From positions 1 to 26,652 of the forward strand of contig DATCBD010000052.1 of NCBI GenBank assembly GCA_036512155.1: a DNA stretch of 26,652 bases, written 5' to 3'. Positions 14,399 to 23,997 of this stretch are shown one piece after another (position 1 is the stretch's first letter; each line of letters begins with the position of its first letter). The position numbers were made by a program, and so were the translations under genes. Under the pieces are notes generated by a model, which did not search any database, was not told where the DNA came from, and was given only the letters and a program-made list of their open reading frames with translations. The DNA is from Palsa-739 sp036512155 (lineage in GTDB: Bacteria; Actinomycetota; Thermoleophilia; Gaiellales; Gaiellaceae).

Positions 14399-15294
14399 GC
14401 GACAAGCCGAAGCCCCAGCGCTACGCATCGTGGACGGCCGGCAAGCTGCCGCTGCCCGAGCTGCGCGAGATGAAGAAGCGCGGCGAGAAGGTCGTCATGG
14501 TCACCGCGTACGACGCGCCGAGCGCCCGGCTCGCCGATGCGGCGGGCATCGATCTGATCCTCGTCGGCGATTCGTCGGGGATGGTCGTGCACGGGCGCGA
14601 GTCGACCGTGGCCGTCTCGCTCGACGAGATCGTCTTCATGACGCAGTGGGTGACACGCGGCGCGCGACGGCCGCTCGTCGTCGCCGACATGCCGTTCGGC
14701 TCGTACGAGGTCTCGGACGAGCAGGCGGTGACGAACGCCGTGCGGCTGGTGAAGGAGGGCGGCGCCGATGCCGTGAAGCTCGAGCGCGGCGGCACGTCGG
14801 TCTCTCGCGCGCGCGCGATCGCGGCCGCGGGCGTCCCGGTGATGGGGCACGTCGGCTTGACCCCGCAGACCGCTACGGTCCTCGGCGGGTTCAAGGCGCA
14901 GGGACGGACCGCCGAGCGTGCGCAGCAGCTCGTCGACGCGGCCCTGGCGCTCGAGGAGGCCGGCTGTTTCGCGGTCGTGCTCGAGGCCGTCCCGTCGCAG
15001 GTCGCGCGCGCAGTCACGCAGGCACTGAGCGTGCCGACGATCGGCATCGGAGCGGGTGGAGACACCGACGGCCAGGTGCTCGTCTGGCACGACATGCTCG
15101 GCTTCTACGAGGGGAACGCTCCTCGCTTCGTGAAGCGCTACGCGGACCTCGGGGCCGTGATCACCGAGGCGCTCGGCCGCTACGCGGAGGAGGTCCGGAG
15201 CGGGGCCTTCCCGGAGCAGCAGCACACGTACGCGATGCCGGACGAGGAGCTGGCCGCGTTCGACGCGGTCAGACCACGGACGCGGCGACGATGA
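14395..15294 (+). CDS. panB: Ketopantoate hydroxymethyltransferase
   Basis: A 299-residue TIM-barrel enzyme that transfers a hydroxymethyl group from methylene-tetrahydrofolate to 2-oxoisovalerate, giving ketopantoate. Typical blocks are VMVTAYDAPSARL, LVGDSSGM (metal Asp), ADMPFGSY, MGHVGLTPQ and VLEAVP with the catalytic Glu, then GIGAGGDTDGQVLVWHD. ATG start with GGAG eight bases upstream, within panC. The last 26 bases overlap the end of the convergent Yip1-like gene. Confidence 0.97.
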   Translation: MSDKPKPQRYASWTAGKLPLPELREMKKRGEKVVMVTAYDAPSARLADAAGIDLILVGDSSGMVVHGRESTVAVSLDEIVFMTQWVTRGARRPLVVADMPFGSYEVSDEQAVTNAVRLVKEGGADAVKLERGGTSVSRARAIAAAGVPVMGHVGLTPQTATVLGGFKAQGRTAERAQQLVDAALALEEAGCFAVVLEAVPSQVARAVTQALSVPTIGIGAGGDTDGQVLVWHDMLGFYEGNAPRFVKRYADLGAVITEALGRYAEEVRSGAFPEQQHTYAMPDEELAAFDAVRPRTRRR

Positions 15295-15913
15295 GCGCGG
15301 GAACGACGGCCGCGATCGCGACCGCGGCGAGAGCCCGGCCGAGCGTCCAGCCGTGGACCGCGCGAACGCCGACGACGAGGAGGCAGACGCTCCACGCGAG
15401 CGCGGCGTAGTAGATGCCGCCGAAGATCGCATCTCCCCGCCCGTAGTCGTTCCCGCCCGTGCGAAACAGATCCTCGCCGTAGACGGCGATCCGGACAGGC
15501 CAGAGCGTCAGCAGCGAGAGCGCAAGCGGAGCCGCCGCGAGCCCGATCACCTGGCGCGAACGGCGCCACGACCCTGCGCTGCCGAGCCGCCGCGACGCGC
15601 CGAACAGGAGCGCGCCGCCGATCCAGTAGAACGCGAGCGCGTAGAAGACGCCGCCGAGGAACGCCCAGACGGGAACGAGCGACGTTGACATCGACGCGTC
15701 GTTGAGCAGTTGCCGCGCAACGGGCGTGCCGAGCACGCCGGCGATGCCGGCGAGCCCGATGATGGCCGTGATCGGCTCTTGCCGCTCCTCCGTCGCCTCG
15801 GCCGATTCGTCGCGGAGCGAGACGAACACGGCGCGCGGCGCGACCAGCACGGCCGGGGCGCGAAGCCACCACGTGCGCTCGATCGCCGACGTCGGAGCGG
15901 CTTCGGTGCTCAT
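15269..15913 (-). CDS. Yip1-family integral membrane protein
   Basis: A 214-residue protein with five hydrophobic segments: about 50-65, 80-110, 125-150, 165-190 and 195-214. A short polar N-terminus precedes an amphipathic WWLRAPAVLVAPRAVFVSLRD, the layout of Yip1-domain proteins. Function in bacteria is unknown. The ATG has TACTCT seven bases upstream and a GGAGG too far (14 bases) for normal use, so a leaderless start is plausible. It is divergent from the thioesterase gene with only 24 bases between the start codons. Confidence 0.72.
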   Translation of the reverse strand: MSTEAAPTSAIERTWWLRAPAVLVAPRAVFVSLRDESAEATEERQEPITAIIGLAGIAGVLGTPVARQLLNDASMSTSLVPVWAFLGGVFYALAFYWIGGALLFGASRRLGSAGSWRRSRQVIGLAAAPLALSLLTLWPVRIAVYGEDLFRTGGNDYGRGDAIFGGIYYAALAWSVCLLVVGVRAVHGWTLGRALAAVAIAAVVPALIVAASVV

Positions 15914-15920
15914 GCGCGGC

Positions 15921-15930
15921 AGAGTAGCCT
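15921..15930. promoter_or_regulatory. Back-to-back -10 elements sharing TA (Yip1 / thioesterase)
   Basis: AGAGTAGCCT reads TAGCCT on the plus strand (15925-15930), seven bases before the thioesterase GTG. It reads TACTCT on the minus strand (15921-15926), seven bases before the Yip1 ATG. The central TA is shared. No -35 match is convincing either way. Confidence 0.55.
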
Positions 15931-15931
15931 C

Positions 15932-15943
15932 CTCCACGTGGAG
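15932..15943. promoter_or_regulatory. 12-bp palindrome CTCCACGTGGAG at the thioesterase start
   Basis: A perfect palindrome centred beside the GTG start codon of the thioesterase and next to the shared promoter. It would place GGAG on both strands and could be an operator for both genes. This role is inferred from position only. Confidence 0.4.
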
Positions 15944-16341
15944 CCTGCCGATCCCGAGCTGACCGCGCAGGTCGCCGCCGCGGCTCCCTTCACGGCGTTC
16001 CTCGGCATCGAGATGGTGGCGGCCGAACCGCGGGAGGTCCGCGCGCGACTGGTGTGGAGCGAGGCGCTTTGCACCACCGGCGGTGTCATGCACGGCGGTG
16101 CGCTGATGGGGCTCGCCGACAATGTCGGCGGCTTCTGCGCGTTCCTCAACCTGCCGGAAGGCTCTGGCGGGACGGCGACGATCGAGTCGACGACGAACTT
16201 CTTCGGGCCTGTTCGCCAAGGCGCGGTCCACGCGATCTCACGGCCGCTGCACACAGGCAGGCGCACGATCGTCGTCGACACGGAGCTCTACGACGACGCC
16301 GGCAAACTCGTCGCCCGCGTCACGCAGACGCAAGCCGTGCT

Positions 16342-16345
<4 letters not shown>
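15938..16345 (+). CDS. PaaI-type hotdog thioesterase
   Basis: A 135-residue single hotdog-fold domain likely to hydrolyse an acyl-CoA thioester. The segment CTTGGVMHGGALMGLADNVGG contains the HGG motif and the Asp of the active site, followed by TIESTTNFFGPVRQG and a beta sheet ending VARVTQTQAVL. Substrate is not predictable. The GTG start has no Shine-Dalgarno sequence but TAGCCT seven bases upstream. The TAG stop shares CTAG with the stop of uvrA on the other strand. Confidence 0.88.
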
Positions 16346-19191
<2,846 letters not shown>

Positions 19192-19200
19192 GGAATGGCC

Positions 19201-19229
19201 ATTGTACTGCACCGAACGTGTGTTCGGAA
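19201..19229 (-). promoter_or_regulatory. SOS-controlled uvrA promoter: TACAAT -10 and LexA box
   Basis: CCGAAC-GTGT-GTTCGG (19212-19227) is a perfect match to the GAAC-N4-GTTC LexA site of Gram-positive bacteria and actinobacteria. On the minus strand TACAAT (19201-19206) is a near-consensus -10, with TTCCGA (19224-19229) as -35 at 17-base spacing, overlapping the box. LexA would block polymerase here. The transcript would begin within a few bases of the ATG. Confidence 0.88.
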
Positions 19230-19237
19230 GGGGGCTC

Positions 19238-19501
19238 CTAGTCCTTCGGAACGCGGTGCGGCAGCAAGCTCCACGAGGCGGTGTTCCGCGTCGACGGGAA
19301 CAGGTCGCGCCAGTCTTTGATCACGAGCCACGACCCGGCTGCGGTCGCCCCCATCGTCGCCCGGCTCAGGTCCCACGCCTCGGTGAGGCCGCCGATGAGC
19401 AGGGCGGCGGCGAGCACGGCAAAGCCGAGCGCGAACTCGTGCACGCGCAGCCCGCAGACGAAGATCCGCGGACCAAGCCGATGACGCTCCAGGCGAAGCA
19501 C
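19238..19501 (-). CDS. Small two-helix membrane protein of unknown function
   Basis: An 87-residue protein, basic at the start (LRLERHRLGPR), with hydrophobic segments at about 25-39 and 50-62, ending in the conserved-looking KDWRDLFPSTRNTASWS and a basic tail. I recall similar KDWRDLFP segments as N-terminal membrane pieces of larger actinobacterial proteins, but no domain is named with confidence. The GTG has TACCCT six bases upstream, and GGAAGA abuts it. It follows the PH-domain gene by 22 bases and precedes the uvrA SOS promoter. Coding status is supported by the hydrophobic pattern and clean ends, not by homology I can verify. Confidence 0.6.
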   Translation of the reverse strand: MLRLERHRLGPRIFVCGLRVHEFALGFAVLAAALLIGGLTEAWDLSRATMGATAAGSWLVIKDWRDLFPSTRNTASWSLLPHRVPKD

Positions 19502-19507
19502 TCTTCC

Positions 19508-19513
19508 AGGGTA
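19508..19513 (-). promoter_or_regulatory. Candidate -10 element (TACCCT) for the two-helix protein
   Basis: TACCCT ends six bases before the GTG. No -35 is apparent. The same hexamer occurs before fmdB and uvrB. Confidence 0.4.
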
Positions 19514-19523
19514 TTCGGCTAAA

Positions 19524-19955
19524 TCAGGCCCCGGATAAAGACTTGCTGAGAAAGCCCTGCAAGTCGCCAGGTCTCGCGACGCAGCTGATCTCGAGGTCGC
19601 CGGCGACGAGCGTGCCGTAGCCGAGCAGGCGACCGAGGAGGGACTGCTCCACTTCGACGGTCTGGATCTTCTCCAGGCGGACAGCGGCGGCGCGGCGACG
19701 CAGGGTGCCGTGGACGACAAAAAGCTTGTCCCCGGTCAGGACGACGCGCGTGCGGTCGAAGCGCCAGACGGCGACGACGGCGCCCACGGCCGCGAGGCAG
19801 AGCAGCGCCGCGCCGGCGGCGGACACCGGCCAGCCCCCGAGGAAAGCGACGGCTCCGAGCAGCGCGATCACGAGTGCGCGGCCGAGCGGTCGGACCAGCA
19901 CGACGCCGTGCCGGCGCGCGTCGACGTAGATCCGCTCAGGCTCACCTGCGGGCAT
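19524..19955 (-). CDS. Bacterial PH-domain membrane protein (YdbS/DUF304-like)
   Basis: A 143-residue protein. Residues about 20-60 form two closely spaced membrane helices, followed by a compact PH-like beta domain: RTRVVLTGDKLFVVHGTLRRR, VRLEKIQTVEVEQSLLGRLLGYGTLVAGD. This helices-then-bPH2 layout is that of small YdbS-like proteins whose role is poorly known. ATG chosen because it gives MPAGEPERIYVDARRH just before the first helix; no Shine-Dalgarno is visible, and a 9-bp hairpin stem abuts the ATG. Confidence 0.8.
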   Translation of the reverse strand: MPAGEPERIYVDARRHGVVLVRPLGRALVIALLGAVAFLGGWPVSAAGAALLCLAAVGAVVAVWRFDRTRVVLTGDKLFVVHGTLRRRAAAVRLEKIQTVEVEQSLLGRLLGYGTLVAGDLEISCVARPGDLQGFLSKSLSGA

Positions 19956-19989
19956 GGGTTTGCGTGATTCGCCGCGAGGCCGCAAACCC
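19956..19989 (-). other. Long stem-loop immediately upstream of the PH-domain gene
   Basis: GGGTTTGCG (19956-19964) and CGCAAACCC (19981-19989) are perfect 9-base inverted arms around a 16-base loop. The ATG of the PH-domain gene follows directly. No T-run follows, so it is more likely a translational or processing element than an intrinsic terminator. Confidence 0.65.
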
Positions 19990-20004
19990 CTCGCCGTCTG
20001 CGCG

Positions 20005-20247
20005 CTACGCCGGCTTGCGCCAGCGGCCGAACACGAGGCCGCCGAGGGTGAAGCCGAGCCCGAAGGTCCCGACGGCGAAGCCGCCGATGGCGATTGCCTT
20101 GCGCAACGTGGAGAGGCGCTGCCAGCGGCCGAGCGCCTCCTGCTCCTCGGTGGTCAGTGGTTCGCCGCGCCGCTGTTTGCGGAGCGCACCGCCGGCCCGC
20201 AAGCCGAGGTAGAGGTCATCGAAGACTTCGGCCGACTCGTCGCTCAT
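20005..20247 (-). CDS. 80-residue hypothetical protein with C-terminal membrane helix
   Basis: Starts MSDESAEVFDDLYLGLRAGG, an acidic N-terminus, followed by a charged middle (RKQRRGEPLTTEEQEALGRW). A single glycine-rich helix occupies about residues 52-73, ending in GRWRKPA, so it would be a tail-anchored protein with the acidic part in the cytoplasm. No family is recognised. The ATG has TACCAT six bases upstream and no Shine-Dalgarno sequence. It lies before the PH-domain and two-helix genes on the same strand, so the three may be co-expressed. Confidence 0.6.
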   Translation of the reverse strand: MSDESAEVFDDLYLGLRAGGALRKQRRGEPLTTEEQEALGRWQRLSTLRKAIAIGGFAVGTFGLGFTLGGLVFGRWRKPA

Positions 20248-20253
20248 ACCGGA

Positions 20254-20259
20254 ATGGTA
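20254..20259 (-). promoter_or_regulatory. Candidate -10 element (TACCAT) for the 80-residue protein
   Basis: TACCAT ends six bases before the ATG, the spacing expected for a leaderless message. No clear -35. Confidence 0.4.
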
Positions 20260-20268
20260 ATGCTCGCA

Positions 20269-20299
20269 GGTGTCGGACACCGGATTGGTGTCTGGCACC
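20269..20299. repeat. Two palindromes of the GGTGTC-N-GACACC type
   Basis: GGTGTC-G-GACACC (20269-20281) is perfect. GGTGTC-T-GGCACC (20287-20299) has one mismatch and starts exactly 18 bases later. They lie in the divergent gap between the 80-residue gene and the phosphoesterase gene; the second falls between the -35 and -10 of the latter. Confidence 0.7.
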
Positions 20300-20314
20300 T
20301 GTCTGGATTACGCT
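20285..20314 (+). promoter_or_regulatory. Candidate promoter of the phosphoesterase gene
   Basis: TTGGTG (20285-20290) and TACGCT (20309-20314) are spaced by 18 bases, and the -10 ends nine bases before the GTG, giving a very short leader. The second GGTGTC palindrome fills the spacer. Confidence 0.45.
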
Positions 20315-20323
20315 CATTCGCCC

Positions 20324-21118
20324 GTGGCCGCACGCATCCTGCATGTTTCCGACCTCCACGTGGGCAGGCGGGAGGACCCGCAGGTCGAGGCGGCGCTCGT
20401 CCGGCTCGCCGGAGAGCTGCGGCCCGACGCGGTCGTCGCGTCCGGCGACCTCACGAATCGGGGGCGCCGCGGCGAGCACGAACAGGCCCGCAGGCTGCTG
20501 CAGTCGCTCGGCGCGCCGGTGGTCGCCGTCCCCGGAAACCACGACCTCCCCTACACCTTCCCGGCCCGGTTCACGGCGCCCTGGCGCGAGTTCGAGCGGG
20601 CCTGGGAGACGACGGAGCCGACGTACGCGTCGCCGTCGCTTCACATCGTCGGGCTCAACTCGGCGCGGCCGTACCGCCACCAGAGCGGCGGGCTCCGCGA
20701 TGCGCAGCTACACGGCGCGGCGACACGGCTGGGACAGGCGGCGCCCGGCGCGTATCGCGTCGTCGTCTTCCACCACCACATGATCGGAGCGCCGTGGCGC
20801 GCAGCCCGCAAGCGCCCGCTCGCGCGGCGGGACCACGTGCTGCACGAGCTCGTCGCCGCCGGCGCCGACCTGATCGTCGCCGGCCACATCCACCAGGCCG
20901 CGGTGAGCGAGCGCCATGAGTTCGAGGTCGTCAGCGACGACGCTCGCGCGGTCGTCATCTCGATCGCCCCCGGTCTCGGCCAACCGCGACCGCAACGGCT
21001 CGGCGAGGCACGCGGCCTGCAGGTCTACGAGATCGAGGCCGGCAAGCTCACGGTCGAGACGCACATCTGGCGCGGAGACGACTGGGCTGTGATGGCGCGG
21101 CGCTCCTTCGGAGGCTAG
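20324..21118 (+). CDS. Calcineurin-like metallophosphoesterase
   Basis: A 264-residue protein with all five metal-site motifs in order: D10-x-H12 (SDLHVG), GD42LTNRG, GN72H73D, the HHHM segment and GHIHQ. This is the class that includes CpdA cyclic nucleotide phosphodiesterases and many nonspecific phosphoesterases. Substrate is not predictable, and no signal peptide is present, so it is cytoplasmic. GTG start gives VAARILHVSDLHVG, matching the family N-terminus. The stop lies 4 bases from the end of the convergent gene. Confidence 0.9.
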   Translation: MAARILHVSDLHVGRREDPQVEAALVRLAGELRPDAVVASGDLTNRGRRGEHEQARRLLQSLGAPVVAVPGNHDLPYTFPARFTAPWREFERAWETTEPTYASPSLHIVGLNSARPYRHQSGGLRDAQLHGAATRLGQAAPGAYRVVVFHHHMIGAPWRAARKRPLARRDHVLHELVAAGADLIVAGHIHQAAVSERHEFEVVSDDARAVVISIAPGLGQPRPQRLGEARGLQVYEIEAGKLTVETHIWRGDDWAVMARRSFGG

Positions 21119-21122
21119 GCCT

Positions 21123-21404
21123 TTAGGACGGCGGGCGCTTCGCGCCCGGCCCGGTGATCGGCCGGTGCTGGACGAAGCGGCGATGCAGGTAGAGCAGCAG
21201 CGTCGAGCCGAGGAGGGCGAAGATCAGGCCGCCTGCGTGGCCGAGGAACAGATAGGCGACGATCCCGCCGAGGAACGTCCCGGCGATACCGAGAGCGATC
21301 GTCATCGGGATGCTCATCGGGTCCGGGCCCGGAAGCGCGAGCCGCGCGAGCCCACCGACGATCAGGGCTTCGACGACGAGCGCGATGATGTACCAAAGAA
21401 CCAC
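21123..21404 (-). CDS. YeaQ/YmgE/GlsB-like small membrane protein
   Basis: A 93-residue protein with three hydrophobic segments (about 4-24, 32-53, 57-72). It carries the motif GGLARLALPGPDPMSI between helices one and two, typical of the transglycosylase-associated (GlsB/YeaQ) family, whose true function is unknown. The GTG has a strong AGGAGG three bases upstream. It follows a longer paralogue by 7 bases and shares its GGLARLA, PGPDPM and RRFVQ blocks, so the two arose by duplication. Confidence 0.85.
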   Translation of the reverse strand: MVLWYIIALVVEALIVGGLARLALPGPDPMSIPMTIALGIAGTFLGGIVAYLFLGHAGGLIFALLGSTLLLYLHRRFVQHRPITGPGAKRPPS

Positions 21405-21411
21405 GGTCCTC

Positions 21412-21975
21412 CTAGCTTCGCAGACTCTCGAGCAGCCGCGTCCGCGCGGCGTTGTATTCGTCGTCGTCGAGCACGCCCGCGTCGTGCAGTTCGTCGAGCA
21501 GGCGGATGAAGTGGGCCGGGTTCTCCGTCGGCGTCTCGCCGGCGGTGGCGGCGGCGGGGGTCGCGGACGGCTGTTGCTTGGCCGCTGCGAGCGGCGGCAC
21601 CGCAGCTCCGATGCGATCGGGGTCGATGCCCACGCGATTGAGCCGCTCTCGATAGGTGTCGACGCCGATGCCGCGCTCGGGGAAGCGGTACGCGTCGCGG
21701 CCGATGGCCGGCCGCCGCTGCACGAACCGCCGGTACGCCACGACGAGCGCGATCGCGACCGCGAACCCGACCGTGCTGATGACGTACGGGTTGCGGGAGC
21801 CCGCCGCGTACGCGATGCCGCCGCCGCCGAGCGAGCCGCCGAGGCCGACGAGGATCGTCAGCCAGATGGGCATCGGGTCCGGGCCCGGGACAGCCAGACG
21901 CGCGAGGCCGCCGGTGACGAACGCCGAGATGAGGACTCCGACGACGGTGCCGACCGTGACGGCTCCGAGAATCAC
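21412..21975 (-). CDS. GlsB-like membrane protein with C-terminal SHOCT domain
   Basis: A 187-residue protein with a membrane N-terminus of three helices bearing GGLARLAVPGPDPMPI and RRFVQRRP, paralogous to the next gene. An Ala/Pro/Thr-rich linker (about 128-148) follows, then a SHOCT motif FIRLLDELHDAGVLDDDEYNAARTRLL at the end. SHOCT helices often serve as oligomerisation modules. GTG start overlaps the uvrB stop as GTGA. The role is unknown; the location in a uvrB unit is probably incidental. Confidence 0.83.
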   Translation of the reverse strand: MILGAVTVGTVVGVLISAFVTGGLARLAVPGPDPMPIWLTILVGLGGSLGGGGIAYAAGSRNPYVISTVGFAVAIALVVAYRRFVQRRPAIGRDAYRFPERGIGVDTYRERLNRVGIDPDRIGAAVPPLAAAKQQPSATPAAATAGETPTENPAHFIRLLDELHDAGVLDDDEYNAARTRLLESLRS

Positions 21976-23975
21976 GCTGTCGCCTCGACCGCCAGCAGCT
22001 CGCGCCGGAGATCCTTGATCTCGTCGCGCAGCTTGGCGGCGTACTCGAACCTGAGCTCCTCGGCTGCGACGAGCATCTCCTCCTCGAGTGTGACCACGAG
22101 TTTCTCGAGCTCGCTGCGGTCCAGGCCCTCGATCTTCTTCGCGCCGCGCCGGCGCCCCCTCGGAACGTGCGGCGAATCGAGCGAGAGGAACTCGGCGATA
22201 TCGGAGACGCCCTTCGTGATCGTCGTGGGTGTGATCCCGTGCTCCTCGTTGTACGCGAGCTGGATCGAGCGCCGCCTGTTCGTCTCGTCGATCGACTCCT
22301 TGATCGCCTCTGTCTGCTTATCGGCGTACATGAGGACCTTGCCGTGGATGTTGCGCGCGGCGCGCCCGATCGTCTGGATCAGGGACGTCCGACCGCGGAG
22401 GAATCCTTCCTTGTCCGCGTCGAGGATCGCGACGAGCGACACCTCCGGGAGGTCGAGCCCTTCGCGCAGGAGGTTGACGCCGACGAGCACGTCGTACTCG
22501 CCCAGCCGCAGCTCGCGCACGATCTGGATGCGCTCGAGCGTGTCGATCTCCGAATGGAGGTAGCGGGCCTTCACGCCCGATTCGAGCAAGTAGTCGGTCA
22601 GGTCCTCGGCCATCTTCTTGGTGAGGGTCGTGACGAGCGTTCTCTCCCCCACCGCCTCGCGCTGGCGGATCTCGCCGAGGAGATCGTCGATCTGGTTGCG
22701 CGTCGGACGGAGCTCGACGTCGGGATCCACGACGCCCGTCGGCCGGATCAGCTGCTCCGCGACCTTCGTCGAGTGACGCTGCTCGTATGGCCCCGGGGTC
22801 GCGGACACGAACACGATCTGAGGAACCTTGGCCAGGAACTCGTCGAACCGGAGTGGACGGTTGTCGAGCGCGGACGGGAGGCGGAAGCCGAAGTCGACCA
22901 GCGTCTGCTTCCGCGACCGGTCGCCCTCGTACATCCCGCCGACCTGTGGGACGGTCTGGTGGGACTCGTCGATGAACACGACGAAGTCGGACGGGAAATA
23001 GTCGAGCAGCGTGTGCGGCGCAGACCCGGGCGGCCGTCCGTCGAGGATGCGCGAATAGTTCTCGATCCCGTTGCAGAACCCGAGCTCCTTCATCATCTCG
23101 AGGTCGTACTCGGTGCGCTGGCGAATCCGGTGCGCCTCGAGCATCTTCCCTTCCGCTTCGAATGCGCTGACCTGCTGCTCGAGCTCGTGCCGGATCTCGC
23201 CGAGCGCGCGCTCGATCGTCGGCTTCGACGTGACGTACTGCGTCGCCGGAAAGATGGTGATCGTGTCGTAGCGCGAGAGCACCTCGCCCGTCAGCGGATC
23301 GAAGTGCGTGATCTGCTCCACCTCGTCGCCGAAGAAGGAGACGCGGTACGCGGTCTCCGAGTACGCCGGCTGGATCTCGACCACGTCCCCCTTCACGCGG
23401 AACTTCCCGCGACCAAGCAGCGTGTCGTTGCGGACGTACTGGATGTCGATGAGCTTCCGCAACATGAGATCGCGGTCCTGCTCCTCGCCGACGTTCACGA
23501 AGACGACTCGCTCCTTGTACTCCTCGGGCGAGCCGAGGCCATAGATGCACGACACCGAGGCGACGATGACGACGTCGCGGCGGGAGAGGAGGTTCGACGT
23601 GGCGGAATGGCGCAGCCGGTCGATGTCGTCGTTCCTCGACGAGTCCTTCTCGATGTACAGGTCGGCCTGAGGGACGTATGCCTCGGGCTGGTAGTAGTCG
23701 TAGTAGGACACGAAGTAGTCCACCGAGTTCGCCGGGAAGAACTCCCGGAACTCGTTGCAGAGCTGCGCCGCCAGGGTCTTGTTGTGGGCGATGACGAGCG
23801 CCGGCCTCCCGACCTCCTCGATCGTCCAGGCCATCGTCGCGGTCTTGCCCGTCCCGGTCGCGCCGACGAGCGTCTGGAACCGCTCGCCTGCACGAAGCCC
23901 GGCCGAAAGCTCGCCGATCGCCCGCGGCTGGTCGCCGGTCGGGCGATAATCGACGGAGGTTTTCAGCTCGGCCAT
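21972..23975 (-). CDS. uvrB: Excinuclease ABC subunit UvrB
   Basis: A 667-residue helicase-like protein that receives the lesion from UvrA and positions UvrC. Walker A is GATGTGKT (38-45), the damage-probing beta-hairpin YYDYYQPEAYVP, the Walker B DESH, helicase motif VI QTIGRAARN, and a C-terminal UVR motif (EEEMLVAAEELRFEYAAKLRDEI). ATG chosen; a GTG three codons upstream is possible. TACCCT lies nine bases before the ATG, the same arrangement as in uvrA, but no LexA box is nearby. The gene follows a transglycosylase gene by 22 bases. Confidence 0.98.
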   Translation of the reverse strand: MAELKTSVDYRPTGDQPRAIGELSAGLRAGERFQTLVGATGTGKTATMAWTIEEVGRPALVIAHNKTLAAQLCNEFREFFPANSVDYFVSYYDYYQPEAYVPQADLYIEKDSSRNDDIDRLRHSATSNLLSRRDVVIVASVSCIYGLGSPEEYKERVVFVNVGEEQDRDLMLRKLIDIQYVRNDTLLGRGKFRVKGDVVEIQPAYSETAYRVSFFGDEVEQITHFDPLTGEVLSRYDTITIFPATQYVTSKPTIERALGEIRHELEQQVSAFEAEGKMLEAHRIRQRTEYDLEMMKELGFCNGIENYSRILDGRPPGSAPHTLLDYFPSDFVVFIDESHQTVPQVGGMYEGDRSRKQTLVDFGFRLPSALDNRPLRFDEFLAKVPQIVFVSATPGPYEQRHSTKVAEQLIRPTGVVDPDVELRPTRNQIDDLLGEIRQREAVGERTLVTTLTKKMAEDLTDYLLESGVKARYLHSEIDTLERIQIVRELRLGEYDVLVGVNLLREGLDLPEVSLVAILDADKEGFLRGRTSLIQTIGRAARNIHGKVLMYADKQTEAIKESIDETNRRRSIQLAYNEEHGITPTTITKGVSDIAEFLSLDSPHVPRGRRRGAKKIEGLDRSELEKLVVTLEEEMLVAAEELRFEYAAKLRDEIKDLRRELLAVEATA

Positions 23976-23984
23976 CGGAGACAC

Positions 23985-23990
23985 AGGGTA
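23985..23990 (-). promoter_or_regulatory. Candidate -10 element (TACCCT) for uvrB
   Basis: TACCCT ends nine bases before the uvrB ATG. No -35 and no GAAC-N4-GTTC site is present, so it would be a non-SOS internal start if real. Confidence 0.35.
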
Positions 23991-23997
23991 ACGACGG

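Noticed and set aside
19192..19212. Upstream GTG start for uvrA, adding MQYNGHS
   Set aside because: It lies beyond the TACAAT -10 element and touches the LexA box, so it would not be on the message; the ATG matches family N-termini.
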